Assembly (NCBI RefSeq): GCF_947507565.1
Contig: NC_089175.1
Span: 3,089,733 to 3,153,732, forward strand
Direction of reading: 5' to 3'
DNA length: 64,000 nucleotides
Origin: Oscarella lobularis
Lineage: Eukaryota > Porifera > Homoscleromorpha > Homosclerophorida > Oscarellidae
Shown here: positions 54,948 to 64,000 of the stretch, in pieces
Layout of the letters: every line of letters starts with the position of its first letter
Numbering within the stretch: position 1 is the first letter of the stretch
Translations under genes and position numbers: made by a program
Notes under the pieces: model-generated
Told to the model about the DNA's origin: nothing
The model's input: the letters and a program-made list of their open reading frames with translations, nothing else
The model's database searches: none

Positions 54948-55549
54948 ATGAACATGATCGTTTCTCTTCTTCTGGCATCAGCAGTTGTCTCGCTCGTCGC
55001 AGGCAACGGTACGCCAGCTTCCGTTATCCTAAGACGCTTAGTTCGACATCTGTTCTCCTTCGAAAGCTCCCACCGAGCCTCTAGACTTCACGAAGAACGA
55101 AACCACTGCGACTTCGATCACCGTCACGTGGAAAAAACCAATGAATGACGGAGGCGCCTCCAGTCTAGTCTACATCGTTCAGTATCGAGCGGAGAGCGCG
55201 AACGGAGGCGATTACCAAATACTGCCCGAACAATCGGAGCTACGTAGAACGGTGAATAATCTCATGCCTGCCACTCGCTACAACGTCGAAGTGAGAGCCA
55301 AGAACGCAAATTTGACGGGTCCACCGGCGACAATCACCGTGGAGACGGAAACGCGTAATAAGGCTCCGCGTTTTCAATCTACAGTATATCGATTTTGCAT
55401 ATCTGCGTTTATTTTTTGTAGCCGCGTTGACCAGTGCGCCGATTGTAACTACACGGATTCCTACGACTGCGTCGAGCGGCCGAGTGGTCACCTGTTCTGT
55501 TCTTTTCATTCTGATTCTTGCCAACGTGTCTTTGCTGCTTGGCGTTTGA
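54948..55549 (+). CDS. Minimal GPI-anchored single-FN3 protein
   Basis: Three exons: 54948-55008, 55067-55354 and 55422-55549, 158 aa. The signal peptide is MNMIVSLLLASAVVSLVAG. The single FN3 (TATSITVTWKKP, RYNVEVRAKN) is homologous to the last FN3 of the neighbouring gene. A short Thr-rich stalk and a hydrophobic C-terminus (SVLFILILANVSLLLGV) fit a GPI signal. Intact, with phase-1 introns. It looks like the shortest surface protein possible from this exon kit, made by duplication of the first and last exons of the gene at 52607. Confidence 0.75.
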
Positions 55550-56407
55550 CCGTGAGCTTTTTTTCCCCCCTGTGTTTGCGTGCGCTGCGCGTAGGAAGTT
55601 CTCCGTATCATTTGCTATTATAGTATCTATTTTTGTAGATTTCCAGTGTTACTTTTAAAAATCAAAAAAATTGACCACGAGGACGATCTGTGCATAGGAG
55701 TAAGTTCAAAATTGGCTCGTTAGGAGCAATCTTCGACGTCACTTTGGCGAAAGCTGCCTGATCACAGACCTTTACCGCACTGATGTGCTTTGCTTGAAAA
55801 GACTAAAAAATTTCACTGATAGTCTCTTGAAACGAAGGACGTCGAATTGGCTACCGTACATGAGAAAAGCAACGCATGATCAGGCATGCGTCAGGCGAGG
55901 GACGACGAAATAATCTAGGAGATTGGGTAAGCATTGAATATGTAGAAAGTATATTATTAATTTAGCACTCTACCACCTTGGGTGTCTTTCCGAACGAAAA
56001 GAATCGACAGTCATACGTTTGGCATCTGAATCATCAGAGCTCACCTACCTATCAAGCCAGAGGATCCGAAACATTCAGAACAGCCGTTCTTTGCGGCGTA
56101 CAAGCCACAAAATTTCTCCATCCTTTTGCTGGAACGAAGTGTATTTGGCTTCCGAGCGTAGTCTCGCGCAACGATAAATTTAATTAATGTTGACGGGGAA
56201 ATGGAGTTGAGAGTAGAATTTTAGCAGAAGCGTCGACGATTCGACGCTGAGAGGACCCTCCTACTCATTGATACAGAAAAAACACTATTGCCTGTAGCAA
56301 CCATATACATATATTTATCTATGAACTATAAAGGGCCGAGGCATCGCTTCCATATCCGTGACCTCTTTTTCTGAAGCTTCCTCGCGCGCCAGTTATCTGA
56401 CTGAAAA
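55550..56407. other. Intergenic, no gene seen
   Basis: No supportable gene. Open frames here are short and lack splice context. Confidence 0.45.
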
Positions 56408-57412
56408 ATGATATCGTCCCTGTTGCTGCTGATCATTGTTTCAAGTTTCTTGCTCCGGGGGTCAGCGTCAGACGCTGGATGCACGGATGACGATGGTGCT
56501 TCCGCTTCACTTGTATCATCGTCGGGACCCACCGTGTGCCTTCCATATGACGACTACGTTCAACTCCGCGAAAAGACGGCAGGCGTTGTCAGTCACGGAG
56601 AGAGGGTAAGTTAGGAGTCTTAGGAGACCGGGTGGCGGGTTTTTCCCCCCGTTATATTCCACCGTTGATTGCTTCCAGACCGACGCCTCTCCAACATCTG
56701 CGTCACCACCTCAGGTAAGCATCAAGATTGACTCCTAAGCGTTTTTCAAATGACAGACCGTCATATAGAGCGCGTCAAGTTCAGCACTACTGTTGTACCG
56801 TTACATGTCTCCTCTGTGGCTCGAAAGACACGCTAATTTTACGGAAACGCCATCTTCAGTGTCCGGACAAACTATCGAATTCAGCACTGGACCAGCCAAT
56901 TTCAGCGCGCTGTTCGACGTAAGTCAGATTGCGCACTCGGCGTGAGATATAGAAGCCAATCTGATACTGTGTCAAAGGTCGAATTGATTGAAGCTAAAGT
57001 TCTAGACGACACAAAAGCCTACGTCGTTCAGACTGGCTTCTTTGCGACGTACCCCGTCAAGAGCAGCCCCATTATTCAAATCTGCGACAACAATTACTGC
57101 GCTGGCTTTTGGCCTTGGAGCGCGAACCAGATTAGACCTTTTGGCGGCAGGGATTCAGTTGGCCTTTGTGTATATGACGAAGGTAGTGGGGACTTTCCTC
57201 CACCTCAAGCTACTAGTAACTGGAGCATTCGCCTTGAAATTCATCCCAATGCTACAGCTGGAATTGTATACGTTAGCACGTTTTCAATGACATATGAGTA
57301 CCGTCAAAAATTGAAGCTCAGTGAAGGTCTTCATTTCAAAGTATGCAGAGAGCACACCTTCGAAACGTTTCAGTTCCATCTGTTTGAACTGGCTGTGTAT
57401 TTGAACGAATGA
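56408..57412 (+). CDS. Secreted protein of unknown family
   Basis: Four exons in phase 0: 56408-56605, 56679-56714, 56769-56918 and 56978-57412, 272 aa. A clear signal peptide (MISSLLLLIIVSSFLLRGSA) is followed by a Ser-rich acidic stretch with cysteines. The C-terminal ~145 residues are beta-rich (AYVVQTGFFATYPV, SNWSIRLEIHP, IVYVSTFSMTYEYRQ) with paired cysteines (QICDNNYC; GLCVYDEG; VCREHTF). I do not recognise the family; no TM or GPI tail is present. The exon 3 acceptor was chosen because it is the only one preserving the frame. Confidence 0.6.
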
Positions 57413-57901
57413 AGACTTCATGCAATAATGCAGTAAAAAAACGACTCTCTTCATGTTTGAACTGCGTGTTATAGAAATCTGTTGTAGGTTTGCCTTTTGG
57501 GTAATTAGGATTTTTTGCATTGAGACGCATGTTCTTCTTCGCGCGCGCATAGAATTCCCGGCTTTAGATAGATCTGCTTCAGATATCGAATGGTGACTGC
57601 TATGCTCTGCTTACTGCTAGCTAGGAATTCGTCTGTCGACCGAAGACATTTCGGATGGTCAAGGTGAAGAAAAAGAGGGAGAGCGAGGAAGCATTGCGGA
57701 ATCGTCTTAGCTTCGCTCTAGGGATCCGTGGCCAGACCCTTGCTTAGTCTGGGGGCCCAAGCGAAGGTCTGGCCCCCAGGTTAGCTTTGCTCGCCGCTCG
57801 ATCGAAGCACAAAGTGAAACGTCAGAAAAAGGTGTATTTGTGATTTTATTTTTAAACTTTTTTGGTGGGGTTGGGGGAAGTCAGTGCTATAATAGTGAGT
57901 C
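57413..57901. other. Convergent spacer between the secreted orphan and the lyase
   Basis: No gene. A short GC-rich dyad (GGCCAGACC ... GGTCTGGCC) spans about 57731-57775. Confidence 0.45.
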
Positions 57902-59704
57902 TCAATAGAATTGCTTGGGAAAGAGCATGTCGGTGAGATACTTGTCGTCTTCGTCCGGCAAGCCGACTCCCGTCGCGTCGACGTCGCTTGACGGCAGCTG
58001 GCTTATCATTTCCTCGTAGGGCGGATACTGATAGGCGTTGGCGGCTCGGCGAAACAGGTCGATCATTTCGCCCCAGCTGAAATTGTTATTGATTTCTTTG
58101 AAAGGCCACGGTTGTTTTCCCACGGCGAAGGGAATGAGGTATTCGAACGCCTGACGAATTCCTCGTCCGTCTTTGCTCGTGTAATTGAAGAGCTCGACGC
58201 CGGAAAACGACGCAAGACGAGCCAGATTAAACAGAGCCTATAGAAAAAAGAGGGCGGGGGAAAAAAATTCGAAATCACGACGCGAAGACGGTAAGAACTT
58301 ACTCTGATATTCATACAGGAATAGGTCGCTGCATTAGTCCTATTATCTTCCTGAAATCGAGCTTTTTTAATTAATTATTTTTGATTATTTGATTATTTAC
58401 ATACATATGGCATTTGGCCGTTGGGTTCGATCTGCGTCATAATCCTATTACTGATAACCTAAAGACGTATGTATAAAGTGACGTTAGATGAGCGGACTCC
58501 AACTATATGCATAGATAAAAACATTTTCACCCTTTCTGCGATTTCTTTCGCCGTCACCGTGTCGTCACTAAACAGCGCAAACGACGAACGAACGACATCA
58601 GACCTATATAAACGTAAAGCCTCACTAGATGACTAAAAAAGAATATTTTTATTTATAAAATATTCTACCATGTTCCGTGGTTGTTCCGTTTCATATTAGC
58701 GTCCTTACCGAACGGCGTCTCGATAAGCCAGCGAAGCATCTCGCGAAACCACGTCGTCTTCAATCGACACTGATCGTCCGTTGTCCACGCGTCGGAATCG
58801 CCAATAAGGCCGACCGACTCGACAACGATATAAAGGTCGCTATAGAGAAACGTTATTGTAATCGTCGATCTCCCTCCCTTTTTCCCTATATCAGATTCCT
58901 CACTGAATGTCGATGACGCCCGACGAACTTCCATTGTTGATACCGGGTCGAATCGAAGAGAAATTCAAATTCGGATTCATTGCCGTCGACGCGTCGAGAA
59001 ACCACGTGCGCAGGAGAAGAGCCGCGCGTTCGGCGTACGATTCATTGCCGGAAAAGAAATAGGCAGCACTAAGAATCTAAGAGATGTTCAGGTGAGTCCT
59101 AATAATCGTACAGGTAGTTTTAATTACTCGCCTGTACAGTGCTAATCATATCGTCCATGGGAACCTTGTCGAAATTATCCCCGCACGGATTTCGATGTCC
59201 GTCCCTGCCGACCCACGGCAGACACGTCGTCAAATCGCAGCTCGGTTTCAGCGTCTGATTGCAGTTCGGCGCCGGCGTGAACGTCGCGTTGTTGCACGGC
59301 CAGCTGTATATATGGAGAAAAGCAGTGTGAACACGCATTGAGGAAAAAGGTAATATATACTAGTAAGTCGCTAAGCTCTCGTAGTCGTGCTTGTCTCCGC
59401 TGGGCGGCGTCGTGGGCTTCGTCATCACGCTGTATCTGTCGCGCGATACGTCTACTATGAAACGATATACATGTATACGTGGAGATGCCTACGGTCCATT
59501 CTTCATGTTTTTGTTGGCGCGTTCGATGAGATGACCGTAGCTTTTGAGCTCGTCGCCGCGCGATTGACCGTTCGCTATGCGTCGCTTGAGGTCGAGCAGT
59601 GCGACGCCGTCGAATACGAACGTGTTCGGCTGCGACGGCATCGCCTCGACGACGACGACGACGAGCAATAGAAGCCCGCCAAAGTAGCGAGGAAAGCGAT
59701 GCAT
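57902..59704 (-). CDS. Secreted alginate-lyase-like polysaccharide lyase, copy 1 (complete)
   Basis: Nine minus-strand exons: 59704-59493, 59435-59361, 59303-59132, 59076-58904, 58839-58669, 58603-58531, 58458-58405, 58350-58303 and 58237-57902, 437 aa in one frame. A signal/anchor segment (GGLLLLVVVVV) is followed by the Alginate_lyase (PF05426) pattern: GPYSVMTKP, PPSGDKHDYESL, WVGRDGHRNP, AMNPNL, GVID, RNNHGTW (Asn-His of the active site), NRTNAATY (Arg and Tyr), GVELFNYTSKDGRGIR and WPFKEI. Family members cleave alginate or related uronates by beta-elimination. Intron 3 (59131-59077) is GC-AG. It lies 137 bp downstream of the sulfotransferase on the same strand. Confidence 0.82.
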
Positions 59705-60534
59705 GTAGGGAGAATAGGCGAGTGCACGTGATTCACGAGTACGAGGTAGGAGTAGAAAACAAAGCAAGAAAACGTGTATATTATGGTTGGAACGTAAGTG
59801 TTCTGCTCACATATACGCGATTGACTGTGTCCTTGTTTTGGCTAGGGTAGTTTCTCGTTTGTCATTTTGAAATAGGCCTTTTTCTGCTTTTCAAAAATGC
59901 TCAGTGCATCTTCGTAGAGCTGTATGTCCCAGTAGTTGAGATCTTCTAGAATTTTTCTCTCTTTGTCTCCAAGTGGCATTTCTTCGTGCTTGTTGGCATT
60001 TGCTTTAAAGGGTTGCTGTGAATACTTGATGCCTAACATGAAACAGAGCATTTGCTGCGAAAGGGTAAATTCTTCCATTATACCAATAAATGCGAATTTA
60101 TTGGCAATATTTCGTTTAGCTGCAAGATAGTGCTCCTCTCTAATCTCGGGAAGAGAACGATTCATCGATGCAATTGACTCAGGCATGTCGTCGAATTGAC
60201 TGTCCAACTCGGGAAACTCTCCGAAGGTAAGCAGTCTGACAAAGTGGTTGTTAAACTGAGGTGCTCGTCGTATGTGAGGATGATGCACCAATTCAGTCAA
60301 AGTATTCGACTCCCCGGCAACCACTACGGAATAAACATGACCTTTTGCCCCCTTTTGATCCTTTGGGCGACCTGAGATAGTGATAGAAAGAGAGGAGTTT
60401 CGACATGGGCTCGCGAAACCAAACGAAATAGAGAAACTCCCGCGATCCTTTCACACTGAAAAAATTGTGCAAGCCGAAATTTCGTTTCGAAGTTAGAACT
60501 TGTCGTACAGTCGCCTCCCTCTTGACACGACGAT
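58958..60534. repeat. Segmental tandem duplication, copy 1 (partner 62423-64000)
   Basis: About 1.58 kb is shared at very high identity with 62423 to the window end, same orientation, offset about 3.47 kb. Differences include one GAC triplet in the lyase Val run, a 6-nt indel in intron 3, two nt in intron 1 and one C in the sulfotransferase. Confidence 0.85.
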
Positions 60535-61156
60535 AAGCGGCCGTTCGATTCGCTCTCTCTTCCATTGTAAATAGAATCGCATTTTGAAGCGTCACTTTGT
60601 CGGGTTCAGTGTACGATAGCAGATTGTATGCGGCGGCTGCAGCAAACCCCGCGCAGTTTCGAACGCCGCTATACCTTCCCCTCACCGTTCTTTTCAGAAG
60701 CGATTCCACCGACGTTCCGCCCGTCTTCGGCAGGTGTACGAATCCGATGTGCGCTTGTCGATACTTGTTGTCAAAAGACGGTCCGTCACTAGTAAGCGAC
60801 GGCGCCGCCTCGCGATGATCCGCCGCAATGTAGTAGTTGGGCAGAGGTTCGAGTCCGTAATCGGGCGTCGCTAGAACGACGCAAGTGCGAAGCATGTTGA
60901 ACAGAGCACCGCAAGATGTGAAGTCGGCCGGATCCGTGTTTTCTTTTCTCTCTTTGCCTCCGAATGGGGCCGGGAGACGGCTCCAGCGTTCCTCGCATTC
61001 CCTTTTTGCCACGTATCTCATCAGGGCCCGTAGGGTATTCTGTTGTACGTCTCTTATTCTGTTTTTGGGACAGGGTAATCTTTTTTCAGTGAGGAACCAA
61101 CCGACGAGTACGAACCCAGTCGCAGCTAGAAGGATAGCAAGAAATTTCTCTGTCAT
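59842..61156 (-). CDS. Golgi sulfotransferase (heparan-sulfate 2-O type family), copy 1, with a 1-nt frameshift
   Basis: A single exon beginning MTEKFLAILLAATG with a type II membrane anchor. The PAPS-binding loop is LPKTGGTS (5'-phosphosulfate) and the 3'-phosphate motif is WFREPMSKLLSFYHY, as in Sulfotransfer_2 enzymes. At 60348-60352 this copy has five C where copy 2 has four, so the frame shifts after SPKGSKG and the C-terminal ~155 residues lie in another frame. Either a recent pseudogene, a polymorphism or a homopolymer error. It would modify a glycan in the Golgi; the neighbouring lyase also acts on acidic polysaccharide. Confidence 0.75.
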
Positions 61157-61289
61157 AAATAAGAGATTTTCGGAGTCGAGCGACGCTCAAGGCCTAACAC
61201 TGAATATGCTAGTGGAGGAGCAGGCGCAGCAAAAGGAATGCACCCATTACTCTGTACGTGCACGTGACCCACGCATGGAAAAGACGAAA

Positions 61290-62215
61290 AACCGGTTTTT
61301 CGGCGTCGCGCGACGGCTCTGCCGCGCGGAACGTGCAAAACAGTCAACTCCTCGTCTCGACGGGAGTGCCCTCTGCCGATCAGGCCATCGGTTAGCGAGA
61401 TCGATTCAGAAAAACCTTTGATGTCCTCGAAAGCGCGCTTCTTCTTTATCTTCTAGGCGGAGGATTAGCAGTAGGAACGGTGCTTCTAATTGGTAGGCGA
61501 GATCGCAGCGTGCAGGGCAAGGAAATGGCCTTTTTTACGCAGAAGAGGACGCGCACTCGTCCTTCTCCGAAATTCTATCCGATATTTCTTCGCCGAGGGC
61601 GTCGTCTCCGGTCACGGCGCATACGTAGCAAGCGGCGCCGTCAAATCGACTGGAGTAGAACTGATCGAGGTAAAAATATTACTATAAAATTTTAATATTT
61701 TTTATTGTCTTTATTTGAGACACGTGCTTTGTATTCTTTAGATTGTCTTTATTTGAGACACGTGCTTTGAATTCTTTAGACGCTTCCTGCTTTGTGCAGC
61801 GACACGGAGAAGTCTCAGGAGTCGAAGGACGATATGAAGATAGCGTGGCGATATCGAGATTTACCCGAGGTGCAAAGAACCTCTTGATTAGCATTTGATT
61901 ATTGGTATCTCTCATATTAAGATGAAACAATCCGCATCAGCGCAATTCGGCCATTCCTTCGATCTGAGTCGCTGCATGGACTCGAAGGAGGTCAAGATAA
62001 CTTCCGTGGACATATTCGATTGCAAGTAAGTAGTCTACCAAGAGGGGGCGAGATCTCTAATGGAGCAAATACAGTTTAATGAATATCTCTATCTTGTTCT
62101 AGTCCCGATCATCGATGTGATCATCTCATTGATAGCCTTAGTGCTTGTATAGATAAAGGGAAATACGGCACCGCTATTTCCTCTGTAGAAGTAAGCTTTT
62201 TTGTGCATACGCGTG
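61290..62215 (+). pseudogene. ELP4: ELP4 (Elongator subunit 4) fragment, broken and 3'-truncated
   Basis: Plus-strand exons match ELP4/PAXNEB in order: SQLLVSTGVPSADQAIG (about 61340-61390), GGLAVGTVLLI (61457-61492), EEDAHSS then YFFAEGVVSGH (about 61544-61675), DDMKIAWRYRDLPE (61781-61869), QFGHSFDLSRCM (about 61921-62027) and a further exon to 62210. Within the third exon the frame shifts by one base between SEIL and YFFAEG. No start methionine is evident, and the 3' end is lost at the breakpoint near 62,423. A once normal housekeeping gene, cut by the neighbouring duplication. Confidence 0.72.
61704..61779 (+). repeat. 38-bp direct repeat carrying a splice acceptor
   Basis: ATTGTCTTTATTTGAGACAC begins at 61704 and at 61742; the two 38-bp copies differ at one or two positions. 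Each ends TTCTTTAG, so the intron before the next ELP4 exon has a duplicated acceptor. Confidence 0.85.
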
Positions 62216-62353
62216 AATTGATCTCATGGTCTCGTGAGGTAGAAACGTGATGTACTGAGAATAGGAATTCATTCGCTTGGATCTCCACTATAGAGCGACA
62301 CGACGAACAAAATATCTACCGGTATATTGAGATTTCTTTATCGGTCTGGTCAG

Positions 62354-62377
62354 ATCATAGATATAATATATTATATC
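62354..62377. repeat. 24-bp perfect AT palindrome near a duplication breakpoint
   Basis: Symmetrical ATAGATATAATA / TATTATATCTAT at 62354-62377, inside a longer imperfect dyad (GGTCAGATC / GGTCAGATCG). It sits about 45 bp before the point where homology to 58958 starts. Confidence 0.7.
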
Positions 62378-62422
62378 TATGGTCAGATCGTCTGATGCCG
62401 TAGCTCTCGTTACCATACCGAC

Positions 62423-63174
62423 GAGAAATTCAAATTCGGATTCATTGCCGTCGACGCGTCGAGAAACCACGTGCGCAGGAGAAGAGCCGCGCGTTCGGCG
62501 TACGATTCATTGCCGGAAAAGAAATAGGCAGCACTAAGAATCTAAGCAAAAGAGATGTTCAGGTGAGTCCTAATAATCGTACATGTAGTTTTAATTACTC
62601 GCCTGTACAGTGCTAATCATATCGTCCATGGGAACCTTGTCGAAATTATCCCCGCACGGATTTCGATGTCCGTCCCTGCCGACCCACGGCAGACACGTCG
62701 TCAGATCGCAGCTCGGTTTCAGCATCTGATTGCAGTTCGGCGCCGGCGTGAACGTCGCGTTGTTGCACGGCCAGCTGTATATATGGAGAAAAGCAGTGTG
62801 AACACGCATTGAGGAAAAAGGTAATATATACTAGTAAGTCGCTAAGCTCTCGTAGTCGTGCTTGTCTCCGCTGGGCGGCGTCGTGGGCTTCGTCATCACG
62901 CTGTATCTGTCGCGCGATACGTCTACTATATGAAACGATATACATGTATACGTGGAGATGCCTACGGTCCATTCTTCATGTTTTTGTTGGCGCGTTCGAT
63001 GAGATGACCGTAGCTTTTGAGCTCGTCGCCGCGCGTTTGACCGTTCGCTATGCGTCGCTTGAGGTCGAGCAGTGCGACGCCGTCGAATACGAACGTGTTC
63101 GGCTGCGACGGCATCGCTTCGACGACGACGACGAGCAATAGAAGCCCGCCAAAGTAGCGAGGAAAGCGATGCAT
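62423..63174 (-). pseudogene. Alginate-lyase-like gene, copy 2, 3'-truncated
   Basis: Nearly identical to copy 1: exons 63174-62966, 62906-62832, 62774-62603 and the first part of exon 4 (62541-62423). Homology ends there, so everything after AMNPNLNF, including the NNHGTW active-site motif, is missing. The GC-AG intron 3 (62602-62542) is kept. Non-catalytic as it stands. Confidence 0.8.
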
Positions 63175-63311
63175 GTAGGGAGAATAGGCGAGTGCACGTG
63201 ATTCACGAGTACGAGGTAGGAGTAGAAAACAAAGCAAGAAAACGTGTATATTATGGTTGGAACGTAAGTGTTCTGCTCACATATACGCGATTGACTGTGT
63301 CCTTGTTTTGG

Positions 63312-64000
63312 CTAGGGTAGTTTCTTGTTTGTCATTTTGAAATAGGCCTTTTTCTGCTTTTCAAAAATGCTCAGTGCATCTTTATAAAGCCGTATGTCCC
63401 AGTAGTTGAGATCTTCTAAAATTTTTCTCTCTTTGTCTCCAAGTGGCACTTCTTTGTGCTTGTTGACGTTCACCTTTACGGATTTCTGTGGACACTTGAT
63501 GCCTAACATGAAACAGAGCATTTGCTGCGAAAGGGTAAATTCTTCCGTTATTCCAATAAATGCAACTTTATTGACAATATTTCGTCTAGCTGCAAGATAG
63601 TGCTCCTCCTTAATCTCGGGAAGAGAATGACTCGTCGATGCAATGGATTCAGGCATGTCGTCGAATTGACTGTCCAACTCGGGAAACTCTCCGAAGGTAA
63701 GCAGTCTAACAAAGTGGTTGTTTAACTGGGGTACTCGTCGTATATGAGGATGATGCACAAATTGAGTCAAAGTATTCGACTCCCTGGCAACCACTACGGA
63801 ATAAACATGACCTTTTGCCCCTTTTGATCCTTTGGGCGACCTGAGATAGTGATAGAAAGAGAGGAGTTTAGATATGGGCTCGCGAAACCAAACGAAATAG
63901 AGAAACTCCCTCGATCCTTTCACACTGAAAAAATTGTGCAGGCCGAAATTTCGTTTCGAAGTTAGAACTTGCCGTACAGTCGCCTCCGTCTTGACACGAC
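63312..64000 (-). CDS. Golgi sulfotransferase, copy 2 (5' end beyond the window)
   Basis: Same protein as copy 1 (FVWFREPISKLLSFYHY; C-terminal TLSQQMLCFMLG and FKMTNKKLP), but the frame is uninterrupted through SPKGSKGAKGHVY. The 5'-PAPS motif lies outside the window. Divergence from copy 1 is greater in the C-terminal coding part than in the adjoining lyase sequence. Confidence 0.78.
   Translation of the reverse strand, partial: RVKTEATVRQVLTSKRNFGLHNFFSVKGSREFLYFVWFREPISKLLSFYHYLRSPKGSKGAKGHVYSVVVARESNTLTQFVHHPHIRRVPQLNNHFVRLLTFGEFPELDSQFDDMPESIASTSHSLPEIKEEHYLAARRNIVNKVAFIGITEEFTLSQQMLCFMLGIKCPQKSVKVNVNKHKEVPLGDKERKILEDLNYWDIRLYKDALSIFEKQKKAYFKMTNKKLP

Noticed and set aside
57731-57775. 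GC-rich dyad as an RNA gene or terminator
   Set aside because: Short imperfect hairpin without further structure; eukaryotic context makes a bacterial-type terminator irrelevant.
1-64000. tRNA or rRNA genes
   Set aside because: No cloverleaf with A/B boxes and no conserved rRNA core segments were seen on either strand.

Overview
This window is eukaryotic and metazoan. Genes are split by very short introns (mostly 45-80 nt). Extracellular Ig and FN3 domains each sit on one exon flanked by phase-1 introns. There is a TGF-beta ligand, a CARD domain, ninjurins and an Elongator (ELP4) fragment. The compact layout and many IgSF/FN3 receptors suggest a sponge, perhaps a homoscleromorph, but that assignment is inferred from style and not proven. 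Exon coordinates were deduced by eye from splice signals, reading phase and comparison between paralogues. Each complete multi-exon model given here keeps one reading frame from start to stop.

Layout. Positions 1-11,619 hold three IgSF/FN3 membrane receptors, a partial tandem duplicate of the first, a single-exon Kelch gene sitting at the duplication junction, and two tandem ninjurin-like genes. Positions 12,220-27,018 hold three close paralogues (4 Ig + FN3 + TM) that share promoters and a GC-AG first intron. They are interleaved with two larger receptors (Ig-Ig-FN3-orphan Cys domain-TM-coiled coil; 14,959-18,354 and 27,554-30,682), a chimeric receptor pseudogene and a 1-kb foldback element. 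Positions 30,800-39,866 hold a mosaic of broken kinase/PUB pieces and tandem repeats, then two kinase-PUB genes. One of them carries the same coiled-coil/proline module found in the cytoplasmic tails of the two larger receptors.

Positions 40,514-46,233 hold a TGF-beta family ligand lacking the usual inter-chain cysteine, and a five-part CARD-TIR/SEFIR-NTPase-helical-TPR STAND protein. A decayed copy of the TGF-beta locus follows at 46,650-47,765. Positions 49,440-52,480 hold a large P-loop GTPase and a duplicated piece of its 3' end. Positions 52,607-55,549 hold two GPI-anchored Ig/FN3 proteins, followed by a secreted orphan. From 57,902 to the end the minus strand carries an alginate-lyase-like enzyme and a heparan-sulfate-type sulfotransferase, duplicated in tandem. 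A broken ELP4 fragment lies between the two units.

Working hypothesis: 1-51,680 is an immune or self-recognition type gene complex. Diversifying Ig/FN3 receptors, a kinase sharing their coiled coil, a CARD/TIR STAND sensor, a large GTPase and ninjurins (membrane-rupture proteins in vertebrates) lie together and are being shuffled by tandem duplication and recombination. The architectures are read from sequence; the joint function is inference.
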